A stretch of DNA of 64,000 nucleotides. Origin: Pseudomonadota bacterium (lineage in GTDB: Bacteria; Pseudomonadota; Gammaproteobacteria; Steroidobacterales; Steroidobacteraceae). Position 1 is the stretch's first letter. Each line of letters starts with the position of its first letter. The stretch is taken from assembly GCA_016713725.1 (NCBI GenBank), contig JADJOO010000001.1, positions 120,001 to 184,000 on the forward strand, in the 5' to 3' direction. Both the position numbers and the translations under genes were made by a program. This document shows, in pieces, positions 48,290-59,217 of this stretch. The notes under the pieces were generated by a model. It was not told the origin of the DNA and searched no databases. It saw nothing but the letters and a program-made list of their open reading frames with translations.

Positions 48290-50571
48290 ATGAAATTCTC
48301 CAGCGCTCGTTCCCATGCGCGGTCGCGTCTGCCCCTGATCGCCATGCTGGCGCTCACGGCCTCGATGGGCATTGCGGGTTGCGAGAACGACGGCGGCGCC
48401 GGCCCGGCAGGACCGGATGGCGGCGACACCGGCCAGACGGGACCGACCGGCCCCACCGGACCGGCAGATGTCCCCATTTCGCTGGGGGGCGACGTCAGGG
48501 ACGTGGGAACTGGATCGACCCTGACGGCGCAGCAGATCGCCGACATCGGGACGCTGGTCGCGTCGATCGACAGTGCGGCTATTACCGGCAACAAGCCCGT
48601 CATCGAGATCACGGTCAAGACGGACAAGGGCGGCGCCGTGCTCGGACTCGCGGCGACCACCTTGCGCCTGGGCGTGGCCAAGCTGGTGCCGGCGGCAGGC
48701 GGCTTCCCATCGCGCTGGCAGAGCTATATCAACCGCAGCGGGACGCCCAGCATCCCGACTCCGGTCCTGACCAACGCCGTGCAGGCAAACACCGAGAGCG
48801 GCGTGGCCGCTGGTTGGCAGGAGCTGGGAGCGGGCAGGTATCGCTACACGTCGGCGGTCGACCTGAGTGCGGTGACGACGCCGATCACCGTGACCTATGA
48901 ACCCAGCCTGACGCACCGCATCAGCGTTGCCATCGACCTGACGGGCAGCGCACGCGCACTCGCGCCGGACAATCCCTTCATGGACTTCGTTCCGGACGGC
49001 GGCGCCGTCTCGAGCAAGCTGATCGCGGCGACCGAAAAATGCGCATCCTGCCACGTGCGCTTCGGCGAACACGGCGGGCCGCGCCGCAGCACGGAATTCT
49101 GCGCCGTCTGCCACAACCCGGCGACGATCGACCCCGATTCCGGAGAATCGGTCGACTTCGCCTACATGGCGCACTCGATCCATCGCGGTGACAACCGCAG
49201 CTTGCCGTTCGTCGTGTATGGCTTCAACGGCACGCTGTTCGACGCGGGCGAAGTCACCTATCCGCAGCCGATTTCCTTCTGCGAGACGTGCCACGTCAAA
49301 TCCGCGTCGATGCCGCAGGGCGATGACTGGAAGTCGAATCCGAATGCGGCCGCGTGCGGTGGTTGCCACGACGCCGGGCTGAACAAGACCGGCCCCAGCA
49401 TTACGACAGGTCTCTACACGTACACCTACACGCATTCCAGCACGCTGCTGCCGCCGGGTTTCACGCCTGCTGACGGCACGTGCGCGGGCTGCCACCAGGC
49501 AAATGGTGTGGCGGGTGACAGCCTCGCCTCGCACCAGAAGGACCCGGACCGCAAGGCGATCGAGAACGGCAGCCTGTTCACGTACAAGGTCCTGAGCGTC
49601 GACAACGCGGTTGCTGGCCAGTCGCCGAAGGTGACCTTCCAGATCCTCGGCACGGACGGCCAGCCCATGAACGTGAAAGCGATCACCACGGGCCGGCTGC
49701 GGCTCGACTTTGCCTGGTCGACCGCCGATATCCACAACGTTGCAGACGTTGCGGGCGACAAGTACCAGGCCAGCCGTGGCGAGGCCACCGTCATCGACCT
49801 GATCGCCAACATGGCCAGCGTCGTCGACAACGGCAACGGGACCTACAGCTACACGCTGGCACAGGCGCTGCCTGCCGGCTTCGACGACGCGACTCTCGGC
49901 ACGGGCCTGATGGTCGTGCTCGAGGGCCGACGCGTCATGCCCGATGGTTCAGAGGCTTATCCCGAAAGTGCGTTCGCCTTCGGCGGCGGCGCGCCCGCGA
50001 GCAGCTCGTCGACCAGGCCAAGTGCGAGACCTGCCACAAGCGGCTTGCACTGCACGGCGGCAGTCGGGCCGGCGACCCGATCATCTGCACCGTCTGCCAC
50101 AACTCCAGTGTCGGCGGCACGTTCGGCGCGGACGCTTTCGGTCCGCTGGCCCTGGGTGCCTTCATCCACAACCTGCATGCGAGCAACGTCGTGCCGTTTG
50201 GTGCGGTCACCTACCCGCAGAGCCTTGCTCGATGCACCGGCTGCCACGTGGACGGCAAGGCTTACGCGGCCCGAACCAGTGCGCTGCCCATCACGGTCGA
50301 TGCGGGGACGACGCTGACCAACGATGCGGCTGCGCTCGCGTGGAAGGACGACCTCGCGGACTCGGCGACGGCAGGCACCTGCAAGGGTTGCCATACGTCA
50401 GCCGCGGCTGCGACCCACATGCAGTCGCAGGGCGGCAGCTTCGGCGTTGCCAAGGCGCTGGTGCCGTCGTCAGCCGCGGAAGGTTGCGCGTTCTGCCATG
50501 GCCCGGGCCAGACCTTCGATACCGAGAAGCTGCACTGCGCCACGCTGCCTTACGGCCAGTGCACCCAGTGA
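48290..50571 (+). CDS. OmcA/MtrC-family decaheme outer-membrane cytochrome 3 (one frameshift)
   Basis: About 760 residues from ATG 48290. Signal peptide with lipobox IAGC (Cys31), then a shorter Gly-X-Y segment (GGAGPAGPDG, GQTGPTGPTGPA). Ten heme motifs: CASCH, CAVCH, CETCH, CGGCH, CAGCH in the first pentaheme group and CETCH, CTVCH, CTGCH, CKGCH, CAFCH in the second, with a beta domain between them, the layout of MtrC/OmcA. The frame changes near 50005. It stands first in the run cytochrome 3 - cytochrome 4 - mtrA - mtrB, so it is a good candidate for the conduit's own surface subunit. Confidence 0.9.
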
Positions 50572-50585
50572 CCGGAAGAATCAAA

Positions 50586-52929
50586 ATGACACGACGTTCC
50601 ATGACGCCTTTCACGACGCTCCTGCTCGGGCGAGGCCGGTTGCATCAGCCTGCCTTCGCGGTCGGGTCCGCAGCGCGGATCGTATCTCGCGGGTGCAGGG
50701 GTTCCTGCTCGCAGGTCTGGGTGCCTTCGCGATCGGATTGGCCGGATGCAGCGGCGACAACGGGCCAGGGGACACGTCGACGCCGCCGGATCCGGTGTTT
50801 CCGCCGGGCCCGGGCAGCGGCGCCGCCATTCCGATTACTTCCGCGACGACAATCGTTGCTTCAATCACGCGCGTCACCATGCAGGACGATGGCATGGCGG
50901 TCGTTGAGATCTACCTGCGCGACGAGAACAACTTTGCGCTGCAGGGCTTGCCTGCCGCCAACATCCGCTTCGTACTGGCGCGGCTGGAGCCGGCGGTCAA
51001 CGGGGCCTCTAGCACGTGGCATGCGATCACGCGCAGGACCGAGGCTTTCCCGGCACGCCGGCACCCACGCCTGTTGACAGGGTCACGGGCACTGGACCGA
51101 AGAACCAGGCCACGACCGAGACCGCGACGGCGGGCGTGTGGACGGACAAGCAGAACGGTGTCTACACGTACACCTTCGCCAAGAGCCTGAAGAACGACGC
51201 CGAGATTCCGTACGATGGCTCGCTGCCGCATCGCGTCGGTCTCGAGATCCGGCTCACGCCGGCGATCCCGGCCAACAACGCCGTCTACACGTTCACGCCG
51301 GCAACCAACCTCCCGGTCAACGAGTCCGGCCGCGAGATCGTCGATAACGACACCTGCAACGCCTGCCACGACAATCTGTCGTTCCACGGCGGCGCACGCT
51401 TCGACCTGCAGTACTGCGCGATGTGCCACGAGTCATATTCGTTCGACGCGCAGTCCGGCAACTCGATCGACCTGAAAGTGATGATCCACAAGATTCACTC
51501 GGGTGAGACGTTGCCGAGCGTCGCGGCCGGCGGTTTCTACGGCATCTTCGGCTTCGGCAATACGTTCACCGATTACAGCCACGTCGTGTACCCGCAGGAC
51601 AAGCGCAACTGCACCACCTGCCACGAGGAAAGCGACTCCGACACGCCGCAAGCCAGCAACTGGCGATCCACCGTCAACGTGGCGACCTGCAGCGCCTGTC
51701 ACGACAACGTCAATTTTGCCACGGGCGAGAATCACGCCGGCGTTGCCGCGACGGACGACACGTGCACCTCCTGCCACGGTCCAAACTCCGACGTGGGCAA
51801 CCTTCGGGTCTCGAGCGCTCACGTGATCCCGGAGCAGGCGGCCGCCGCGCGGTTCAAGTACGAAGTCCTCAGCGTGACCAACACCGCGCCTGGCCAGAAC
51901 CCCACGGTGACCATCCGCGTGGTCGATCCGACGAACGGCAACGCGCCATATGACATCAAGGCGGCCAACGGCCCGTTCCAGAATTCATCGGCCTCGCTGG
52001 CTGTTGACGTCGCTTTCTCGACGCAGCCGGACTTCACCAACACTGGAAGCCTGTCGGCCACGGCGACGACCGGCACGCCGGCCCAGCCCATTCGCATCGA
52101 CTTCAAGGCAAACGGCGTGGCCGACCCGGCGTTCGCGGGCGGTTTCACCGCAACCGCGACCGCCGCGATTCCCGCGGACGCAAGGGGATCGGGTGCGGCG
52201 CTCATCGAAGGCCGCCCGGCAGTCGACGTCAACGGCGACGGCACGCTCGAGCGTCTCGCCGTCACGTCGGCCGGCAAGACGTTCGCCATCACGGACGCCA
52301 CGCCGGTCGCGTATCGACAGATCGTCGACATCGCCAGGTGCAACGATTGCCACCAGGAACTCACGCTGCACGGCGACAGCCGCACCGGCAACGTCGGGCT
52401 CTGCGCGACGTGCCATAACCCGAACGCGACGGACATCAATCGCCGCGTCGCGGGTTCGAGTTGCGAAGCGGTCACCGGGACGCTGGATGATCAGTCGATC
52501 GACCTGAAGTACATGGTCCACGCGATTCACGCTGCCAATTACAAGGTCTGCGGCTACAACAACACCGGTTACGACTTCAGCTCAGTGGTGTATCCCGGCA
52601 AGCTCAATAACTGCGAAGGCTGCCACCTGCCCGACACTTATTACCCACCCAGTTCCGCGACGGCCATCGCGACGACGATCGACGCGGGGCCTGACCGCTC
52701 GACGCCGACCGGCGACGTCGCGATCACGCCGGCCAGCGCCGCGTGCTCTGCATGTCACAGCGGCACGACGGCGAGGCAGCACATGGAACTGAACGGCGGC
52801 TCGTTCAGTGCGGTCAAGGACGCCAGCAGTGCGACGCCCGCCGCACCGGCGGAGGCTTGCGCCAGCTGCCATGGTCCCGGCAAGCCGGTCGACGTGAAGG
52901 TCACGCACGGCGTCGGCCAGTTCCAGTAA
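50586..52929 (+). CDS. OmcA/MtrC-family decaheme outer-membrane cytochrome 4 (frameshifted N-terminus)
   Basis: It begins 14 nt after cytochrome 3 with ATG 50586. The N-terminal signal and lipobox LAGC (AIGLAGCSGD) are read in a second frame; further changes lie near 50690 and 51050. Unlike the other three it has no Gly-X-Y repeat but a Pro-rich linker. Ten heme motifs: CNACH, CAMCH, CTTCH, CSACH, CTSCH then CNDCH, CATCH, CEGCH, CSACH, CASCH. It lies 40 nt before mtrA and is probably co-transcribed with it. Confidence 0.88.
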
Positions 52930-52969
52930 GACAACTGACGCGCAACCCAATACAGACGGACGCACCGAA

Positions 52970-53924
52970 ATGAAGTTACCGCAAGCGTTCCCGCGAGGAC
53001 TGCTGCTCATCGGCCTGGGTCTGGGACCTGTGCTCGCGTTTGCCGGGGTGCCGGAGAAGGCGCCGAACGCCGGCGCGCCGTACAGCGCGAAGGGCGCCGA
53101 CACCTGCCTGACCTGCCACGAAGGCCCGGAAGTAAACGACGTATTCCACACGGCGCACGCGCAGCCGAACGACGCGCGCACGCCGTTCGGCAAGGGCGGC
53201 TTGCAGTGCGAAGGCCTGCCACGGTCCAGGCGGCAATCACGCGAAGCGCGTGAAGAAGGGCGAGTCGCGCCCGTCGATGATCAAGTTCGGGCGCGATTCA
53301 GACACGCCGGTCGGCGTACAGAACTCAATGTGCCTGGGTTGCCACGAAAAGACGGCCGTGGCGAACTGGCACATGGGGCCGCACGACGTGAACAGCGTCT
53401 CGTGCGCCGCATGCCACGACAGCCACAAGGCGAAGGACGCAGTGCTGACCCGGGCCACGCAGCCCGATGTCTGCTACACCTGCCACGTCGCCGAGCGCAG
53501 CCAGTTCCAGAAGGTCTATGCGCATCCGGTGCGCCAGGGCAAGCTCGCCTGCAGCGACTGTCATGCTCCGCACGGCACGGTGGCGCATAAGCAGCTGGTG
53601 CGCGCGACGGTGAACGACACCTGCTACGAATGCCACGCCGAAAAGCGTGGCCCGATGCTGTGGGAACACCAGCCGGTCACCGAGGACTGCTCGACCTGCC
53701 ACGCACCGCACGGCTCGAGCAACCCCGGCATGGTCAAGCAGCGCGGCCCGCTGCTCTGCCAGTCGTGCCACTCGCAACAGGGGCACCCGAGCCTCGGTTA
53801 CGGGCCTTCCGGCCTGCCGGGTAACGCTGCGCCTGCCACGGCGCTCGCGCTTGGAAACTGCATGAACTGCCACTCGCAAGTGCACGGATCGAACCACCCC
53901 TCGGGTTCGTCGCTGACACGGTGA
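52970..53924 (+). CDS. mtrA: Periplasmic decaheme cytochrome of the MtrA/PioA/DmsE type (one frameshift)
   Basis: About 317 residues from ATG 52970 with a signal peptide (cleavage after AFA). Ten heme motifs: CLTCH, CEACH (restored by removing one g near 53212), CLGCH, CAACH, CYTCH, CSDCH, CYECH, CSTCH, CQSCH and CMNCH. The regular spacing and CAACHDSHKA/CSTCHAPHGS motifs are typical of MtrA, the heme wire that runs through the MtrB barrel. Its stop overlaps the mtrB start. Confidence 0.92.
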
Positions 53925-56066
53925 CCGCCATGGAACAACGCAGCCACAAACTTTCGATCGCGGTCGCCACCGTACTGCTCGCGGCGAGCTCAGCCACGCC
54001 TGCCGAAGAAACCGCGGCCCCCGACACGTCCGCCTGGGCCTGCAAGAAATGCACGTTCGCGCAGGGCTACACGTCCGAAGCCGAACTCGGCGCGGGCTGG
54101 CTCGATGATTCGAGCGCAAAGTTCGGCGATTACACGGGGCTCGACGAAGACGGCGTGTACGTCGTCGCGAACGCCGCTGGCGGCGTCGCGCTCGATTCCG
54201 GTTATCACCTCGACTACGAGTTGCTCGACCTCGGCCTCGATTCGCGCGCGGCTTCGGTCGAGGGCGGCAAGCAGGGCGCGTATGAGTTCGGTTTGTCGTA
54301 CGACCGCGTTCCGCGCCGCATCTCGGATACGGGCGAAACGATTTTCTCCGGCGGCGATGACCTGTCGCTGCCCGGCGGCTGGGTGCGCGCCGGCAGCACG
54401 GCGGGCATGACGGCGCTCGGCACGAGCCTGCGGCCCGTGGACGTCGGTTACGATCGCGACCGTTACGGCGCCAACGGCCGCTTCTTCCTCGGCGACAAAT
54501 GGACGTTCGGGCTCGATTACAAGCGCGACGAGCGCAGCGGCACGCGACCGCGCTATGGCTCGTTCGGCAGCGTCTCGACCGAGATGTTGCGGCCGATCGA
54601 CGACTCGACCGATCGCATCAATGCCGACGTGCGCTACCAGGGCAAGCACTGGTTCGCGCAGCTCGGCTACTTCGCATCGATCTACGACACGAAGGCCGCG
54701 GGCTTCCAGTTCGACAATCCCTTCAACGCTGCGGTCGCCCGGCGGTGACGCCGGGCGGATGTCGCTCGAGCCCGACAACCTCTACAACGAGGTCGCGGTG
54801 TCGTTCGGCTGGTTCGGCCTGCCTTGGAACATGGCCGTCACGGCTTCGGCCGCCATGGGGCAAGGCTCGCAGGAAACAGGCTTCAACCCGTACACGATCA
54901 ATCCGAACGTCGCGGTCGACGCGCTGCCGTTCGACAACCTCGACGGCGACATCAGCGTGACGCGCGCGGATCTCGCGGTCAGCGCCCGCCCGATGGACCG
55001 GCTGCGCCTGCGCGGGTCGGCAGCCTACGACGAGCGCGACAACGACAGCCGCCAGGGCACGTTCACTTCGATCGTGCACACGGACCTGTTCCCGATCGTG
55101 GACGACCGCGTGAATGCCGTTTACGGCTATGAACGCACGCGCCTGAACGGCTCGGCCGACTTCGACGTGTACGACGACCTCGCCATCGGCGTCGGTGGTG
55201 AGTGGCGAAATACCGACCGGACGGGCTCGGCGCTCGAGGTGTCGGGCGAGGAAGTACTCGACGGCTGGGGCCGCGTGCAGTTCCGCCCGAGCGGGTATCT
55301 CGGGATCGTCGCGAAGGGCGGCGTCGAGGAGCGCGATCCGGACCGGTACGACGTGAACGTCGCGGCCGGTTTCGGCCAGAACCCGCTCATGCGCAAGTAC
55401 AACATGGCATACCGCTACCGCTCCTACGGCGAGTTGCTCGCCAACGTCGCGATCGGATCGCTGCCGTTGTCGCTCGGCGCCAGCGTGTTTTACGGCGACG
55501 ACAGTTACCTGCAGTCGGACCTGGGCCTCGACTCGGGGCTCGATCGCCGTTACGGCGTCGACCTGAACTGGACGGTCAACGAGAAGATCGCGGCCTACGC
55601 GATGCTCGGGCGCGAAAAAATCGATTCGCGCACGAGGGGCAGCAGCACCTTCACGACGGCTGACTGGGTGGGCAGGGTCGAGGACGACTTCGAGACGTAC
55701 GGCGCGGGCGTCAACGCGCAGTTCACCGACAAGATCGGCGTCAACCTCGATTACTCGTACGGCGCGGGAAATTCGCGCACGCGCATCATGGGCGCCGGCG
55801 ACGGCATCTTCCCGGTCGTAAAGAGCGAGCTCAGCTCGTTCAAGGCAGGGGTGACGTACGGGTTCAGCGAACGCACCGACCTGAGGCTCACGTGGTGGTA
55901 CGAAACGCTCAAGACGAGCGACTGGTCGTACGACGCGCAGCCGGCAGCCATGCCGACGGTGCTGGGCCTGGGCGTCGACCCCTACAACTACGACGTCAAC
56001 TACGTGACGCTGTCGATGAGTTACCGCTTCGGCGGCCCCAAGGCGACCGAGGCGGCGGCAGAGTGA
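53921..56066 (+). CDS. mtrB: MtrB/PioB-family outer-membrane porin (one frameshift)
   Basis: About 715 residues. Start GTG 53921 overlaps the mtrA stop; ATG 53930 is an alternative. Signal peptide, then the N-terminal CxxC of MtrB (WACKKCTF), followed by many amphipathic beta strands and a C-terminal LSMSYRFGG strand. The frame changes near 54745. MtrB forms the 26-strand barrel that sheathes MtrA across the outer membrane. Confidence 0.93.
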
Positions 56067-56105
56067 TGCAAGGCCGCCGCTCCGCCGCTGGGGTGGCAGG
56101 CCGAT

Positions 56106-57542
56106 TCAGCGGCTCGCGCGCCTGATGATCGCTCGCGTCAGGCCGCGGAAGATGAACGAGTGCGCGGGAATCAGCGCGTACCAGTACACGAGTCCCCACA
56201 CGCCGGCAGGATGCCAGTAGGCCGTGGCTGACACGGTCGCGCCCGTGCCCTGCGGCTGCACCACGAATTCGAGCACGCCTGCGCCGGGCGCCTTCATTTC
56301 CATCAGCAGCGTGAGCCGCCGTCCCGGTTCGAGCGCGATCACCCGCCACGAATCGACGACGTCGCCGACGCGCAGCTCGGTTGGGTGACGGCGCTCGCGG
56401 CGGAAGCTCGGGCCGCCGACCACCCAGTCGCAAGCGCCGCGAATCCACCACAGCAGGTTCGCGTAAAACCAGCCGTCTTCGCCGCCAATGGTGCAAACGG
56501 TGGCGAACACACGCTCCGTGTCGACGGTGCCCATAGCCGTCGCGCCTTCGCGCATGGCATAGAAAGCGTACTCGGGCCGGAAGTTGCGGCAAGCAATCGA
56601 GCCCTCGACCCAGCGCGCAATCACGGCATGCTGCCGGTCCGCTTCGATCGCGGCACGGATCGCGTCTTCGAGCCCCAGTCGCGCTTGCGGCACCAGGCGC
56701 TGCAACTCGTCATCGTGGGCAACGAAATCGTGCTCGAGACCCTCGACCAGCGCCTGTGCGATGCCGACGGGCACCGTCGTCACCAGGCGCAACCAGTACG
56801 ACGACAAGCGCGGGGTCAGCACCGGTACCGGCACGATCAACGGGTGGCGTCCTACCTGGTCGCCATAGCAGCGCATGATCGCTTCGTACGTCACGGTGTC
56901 GGGGCCGCCGGCATCGAGCGTCTTGCCTGCCGCATCGTCGATGTCAGCGACCGCGACCAGGTAGGCGAGCAGGTCGTCGAGAGCGATCGGCGTCGAGACC
57001 GAATTCACCCAGCGCGGCGTCACCATGACGGGCAGGTGATTGACCAGGTCGCGGATGACTTCATACGCCGCGGAGCCGGGTCCGATGATCATGCCGGCGC
57101 GCAACTCGGTCACGGGAACGCCGTTCGCGCGCAGGACGTCGCCGGTTTCCGCACGCGAACGCAGGTGTTCCGATCGGGCGTTCGCTGGGATCAAGCCGCC
57201 GAGATAAACGATGCGCCGGATGCCCGCCGCGGCCGCGGCCGCCCCGAAATTGCGCGCCGCTTCGCGGTCCAGTGAACTGAAGCCGCGGCCCGCGGCCATC
57301 GAATGCACCAGGTAATAGGCGACGTCGACGTCCTGCAGGGCCGCTGCGAGCGTCGCTGGCTGCAGCGCATCTGCGGTTACGCACGCCACGTCGGGCCAGC
57401 CGCGGGCCTCGAGCACCTCGACGTTGCGGGCCGACGCACGCACGCGCTTGCCTGCGGCCAGCAGGCGCGGCACCAGGTGGGTGCCGATGTAGCCGCTCGC
57501 GCCGAAGACGAGCCGCAGTGAGCCGGTTTCGGCGGCGGGCAT
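56106..57542 (-). CDS. SDR-family protein with DUF2867 domain
   Basis: 478 residues. The N-terminal NAD(P)-binding Rossmann fold has VFGASGYIGTHLV (GxxGxxG) and YLVHSM; the atypical SDR part runs to about residue 300. The C-terminal DUF2867 domain (FRPEYAFYAM, GEDGWFYANLLWWIRGACDW, YWHPAGVWGLVYWYALIP) ends in a hydrophobic segment. This combination is widespread and of unknown function. It ends convergently with mtrB and begins 7 nt after the prenyltransferase gene. Confidence 0.85.
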   Translation of the reverse strand: MPAAETGSLRLVFGASGYIGTHLVPRLLAAGKRVRASARNVEVLEARGWPDVACVTADALQPATLAAALQDVDVAYYLVHSMAAGRGFSSLDREAARNFGAAAAAAGIRRIVYLGGLIPANARSEHLRSRAETGDVLRANGVPVTELRAGMIIGPGSAAYEVIRDLVNHLPVMVTPRWVNSVSTPIALDDLLAYLVAVADIDDAAGKTLDAGGPDTVTYEAIMRCYGDQVGRHPLIVPVPVLTPRLSSYWLRLVTTVPVGIAQALVEGLEHDFVAHDDELQRLVPQARLGLEDAIRAAIEADRQHAVIARWVEGSIACRNFRPEYAFYAMREGATAMGTVDTERVFATVCTIGGEDGWFYANLLWWIRGACDWVVGGPSFRRERRHPTELRVGDVVDSWRVIALEPGRRLTLLMEMKAPGAGVLEFVVQPQGTGATVSATAYWHPAGVWGLVYWYALIPAHSFIFRGLTRAIIRRASR

Positions 57543-57549
57543 TCCCCGG

Positions 57550-58522
57550 TCAGTGCGAGAAAATCGCGGCGACGAACAGCAGGATCGAACCCACGGCCTG
57601 CAGGCCGATGGTCATTTCGATGCTTTTGGTCAGCACGGGGCGCGTGACCTGCTCGCCGATACCCGCCGCCGCCTTGAAACCTCCCGCCAGGATTGCGGCT
57701 GCTCCGACCGCGGTCCACCAGGGCAGCGAGTTCATCGCGACCAGTGTGACGATCGAGGCAAACGCGGCGACGTGCAGCAACCGGTAGCCGAGGCGTGCGT
57801 GGTCGAGTCCGAGGCGGACCACGAGTGTCAGCTTGCCGTTTGCCGCATCGGCCTTGCGATCCGGCACTTCGTTGATCCACAGGATCAGCATCACCCAGAT
57901 ACCGACGGGAATCGCGATCAGCAGGCTGCCCAGGTCGAACACACCGCTCTGCAGCCACGCGGCGCCGCAAACGGGCAGCACGCCGAACGCGATCATCAGG
58001 AAGAACTCCCCGACGCCCTTGCCGCTCAGCTGCACCGCGGGCGCGGAATACAGCCACGCGATGGCGATGCCCGCGAGCCCCAGCGCGATGACGATCGGAC
58101 CCTTCAGCAGCGCGAGGGCGAGGCCGAGAACGGAAGCCATGCCGATCAGGATCCAGCCCCAGCGGTGCATCTCCTGGACGGACATGATGCCGTTGGTGAT
58201 GAACCGCGAGCCGCCCGTGTAGGGATGGATGTATTCGACGTTGTCGCGGTCCGTGCCGGTGATGTCGTCGCCGACGTCGTTGATGACGTTGCTGGCGCAA
58301 TGGACCAGGGCGGTGGCCAGCAGGGCGAGCAGGGCGACTCCCCAGTTCGAGTCCGCCGGCGACCGTGGCGCCCCAGGCCGTGCCGACCAGCACGGGCAGG
58401 ACGGAGGCCGTCAGGAACTTGGGTCGCGTGGCCAGGAAATGCCGGCGTGCCTTGCGACCGAAGCCGTCGCCTGCCAGGTCCTCGTAACGAGGTTCGAGCG
58501 GTGAAACGGCGTCCTTGATCAT
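57550..58522 (-). CDS. UbiA-family prenyltransferase (one frameshift)
   Basis: About 320 residues from ATG 58522 with eight or so membrane helices. The first Asp-rich motif NDVGDDITGTDRDN is read after a frame change near 58342; the second is NEVPDRKADAANG. UbiA enzymes attach a polyprenyl chain to an aromatic quinone precursor (ubiquinone, menaquinone) or to other acceptors. The first motif resembles MenA-type enzymes, but substrate cannot be assigned from sequence alone. A quinone role would suit the neighbouring respiratory genes. Confidence 0.75.
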
Positions 58523-58599
58523 GCGTGTCCTCCCAGGGTCAGGCCGCAAGCTAGCGACCCGCTGCCCCATAGGTCAAGCCCGATAACGCAAGGGCTGGT

Positions 58600-59217
58600 T
58601 CAGCGACCGCGCGCAGCGTTGCGGACACGGACGGCTTCCTCCTGGTCGACGGCGTCGAGTTGTTCCTCGATGAATTTCAGGGAATGGTCGATTTCCGGCA
58701 GCAGCACGTTCTCCAGGGCACGGGCGCGCCGCTCCGTCCGGCGGTACTCGTCGATCAGCCGGCGCAGGTTCGCGGCCCGGGCCGCTTGCGCGACCAGTTC
58801 GCCTGTCAGCTGGCGAAAGGCGCCGGCGCAGCGCTTGAGTTCCGGCGTGCTGCGCACGGGGGGGGAGGCAGGCACGCAGGGCGCCACGTCGAGCGAAGCC
58901 TCGACCAGGCGCAGGCCGAGGAAGCTGCGCTCGGCCTGTCGCAGCAGGACGGCGTCGAGCAGGCACGGAGGCTCGACCGTAAGATCCTCGAACCCGTGGA
59001 TTTCGACCGCGCCCGCCAGTGCCGCGCGTGCCTCGAGCCAGAGCCGATCGAGCACTGTCTGCGCGCCTTCATGCGCCCGCAGGTCACGCAGGATCTCGGT
59101 CGCCAGCATCACGCGCTTTTCGTCAAGCAGTTCGTACCCTTCCTGCACCAGCCGGCGCTCGTCGCGCAGCTCCAGCAGCGCAACCCGCGTTGCCGCAACT
59201 TCGCCAATGTCAGGCAT
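58600..59217 (-). CDS. atpD: V/A-type ATPase subunit D
   Basis: 205 residues from ATG 59217. N-terminal ATRVALLELRDERRLVQEGYELLDEKR and C-terminal long helix (RRLIDEYRRTERRARALENVLLP) match the central-stalk D subunit, which forms the rotor axle in a coiled coil. Overlaps the B gene by 8 nt. It is the last gene of the operon. Confidence 0.9.
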   Translation of the reverse strand: MPDIGEVAATRVALLELRDERRLVQEGYELLDEKRVMLATEILRDLRAHEGAQTVLDRLWLEARAALAGAVEIHGFEDLTVEPPCLLDAVLLRQAERSFLGLRLVEASLDVAPCVPASPPVRSTPELKRCAGAFRQLTGELVAQAARAANLRRLIDEYRRTERRARALENVLLPEIDHSLKFIEEQLDAVDQEEAVRVRNAARGR

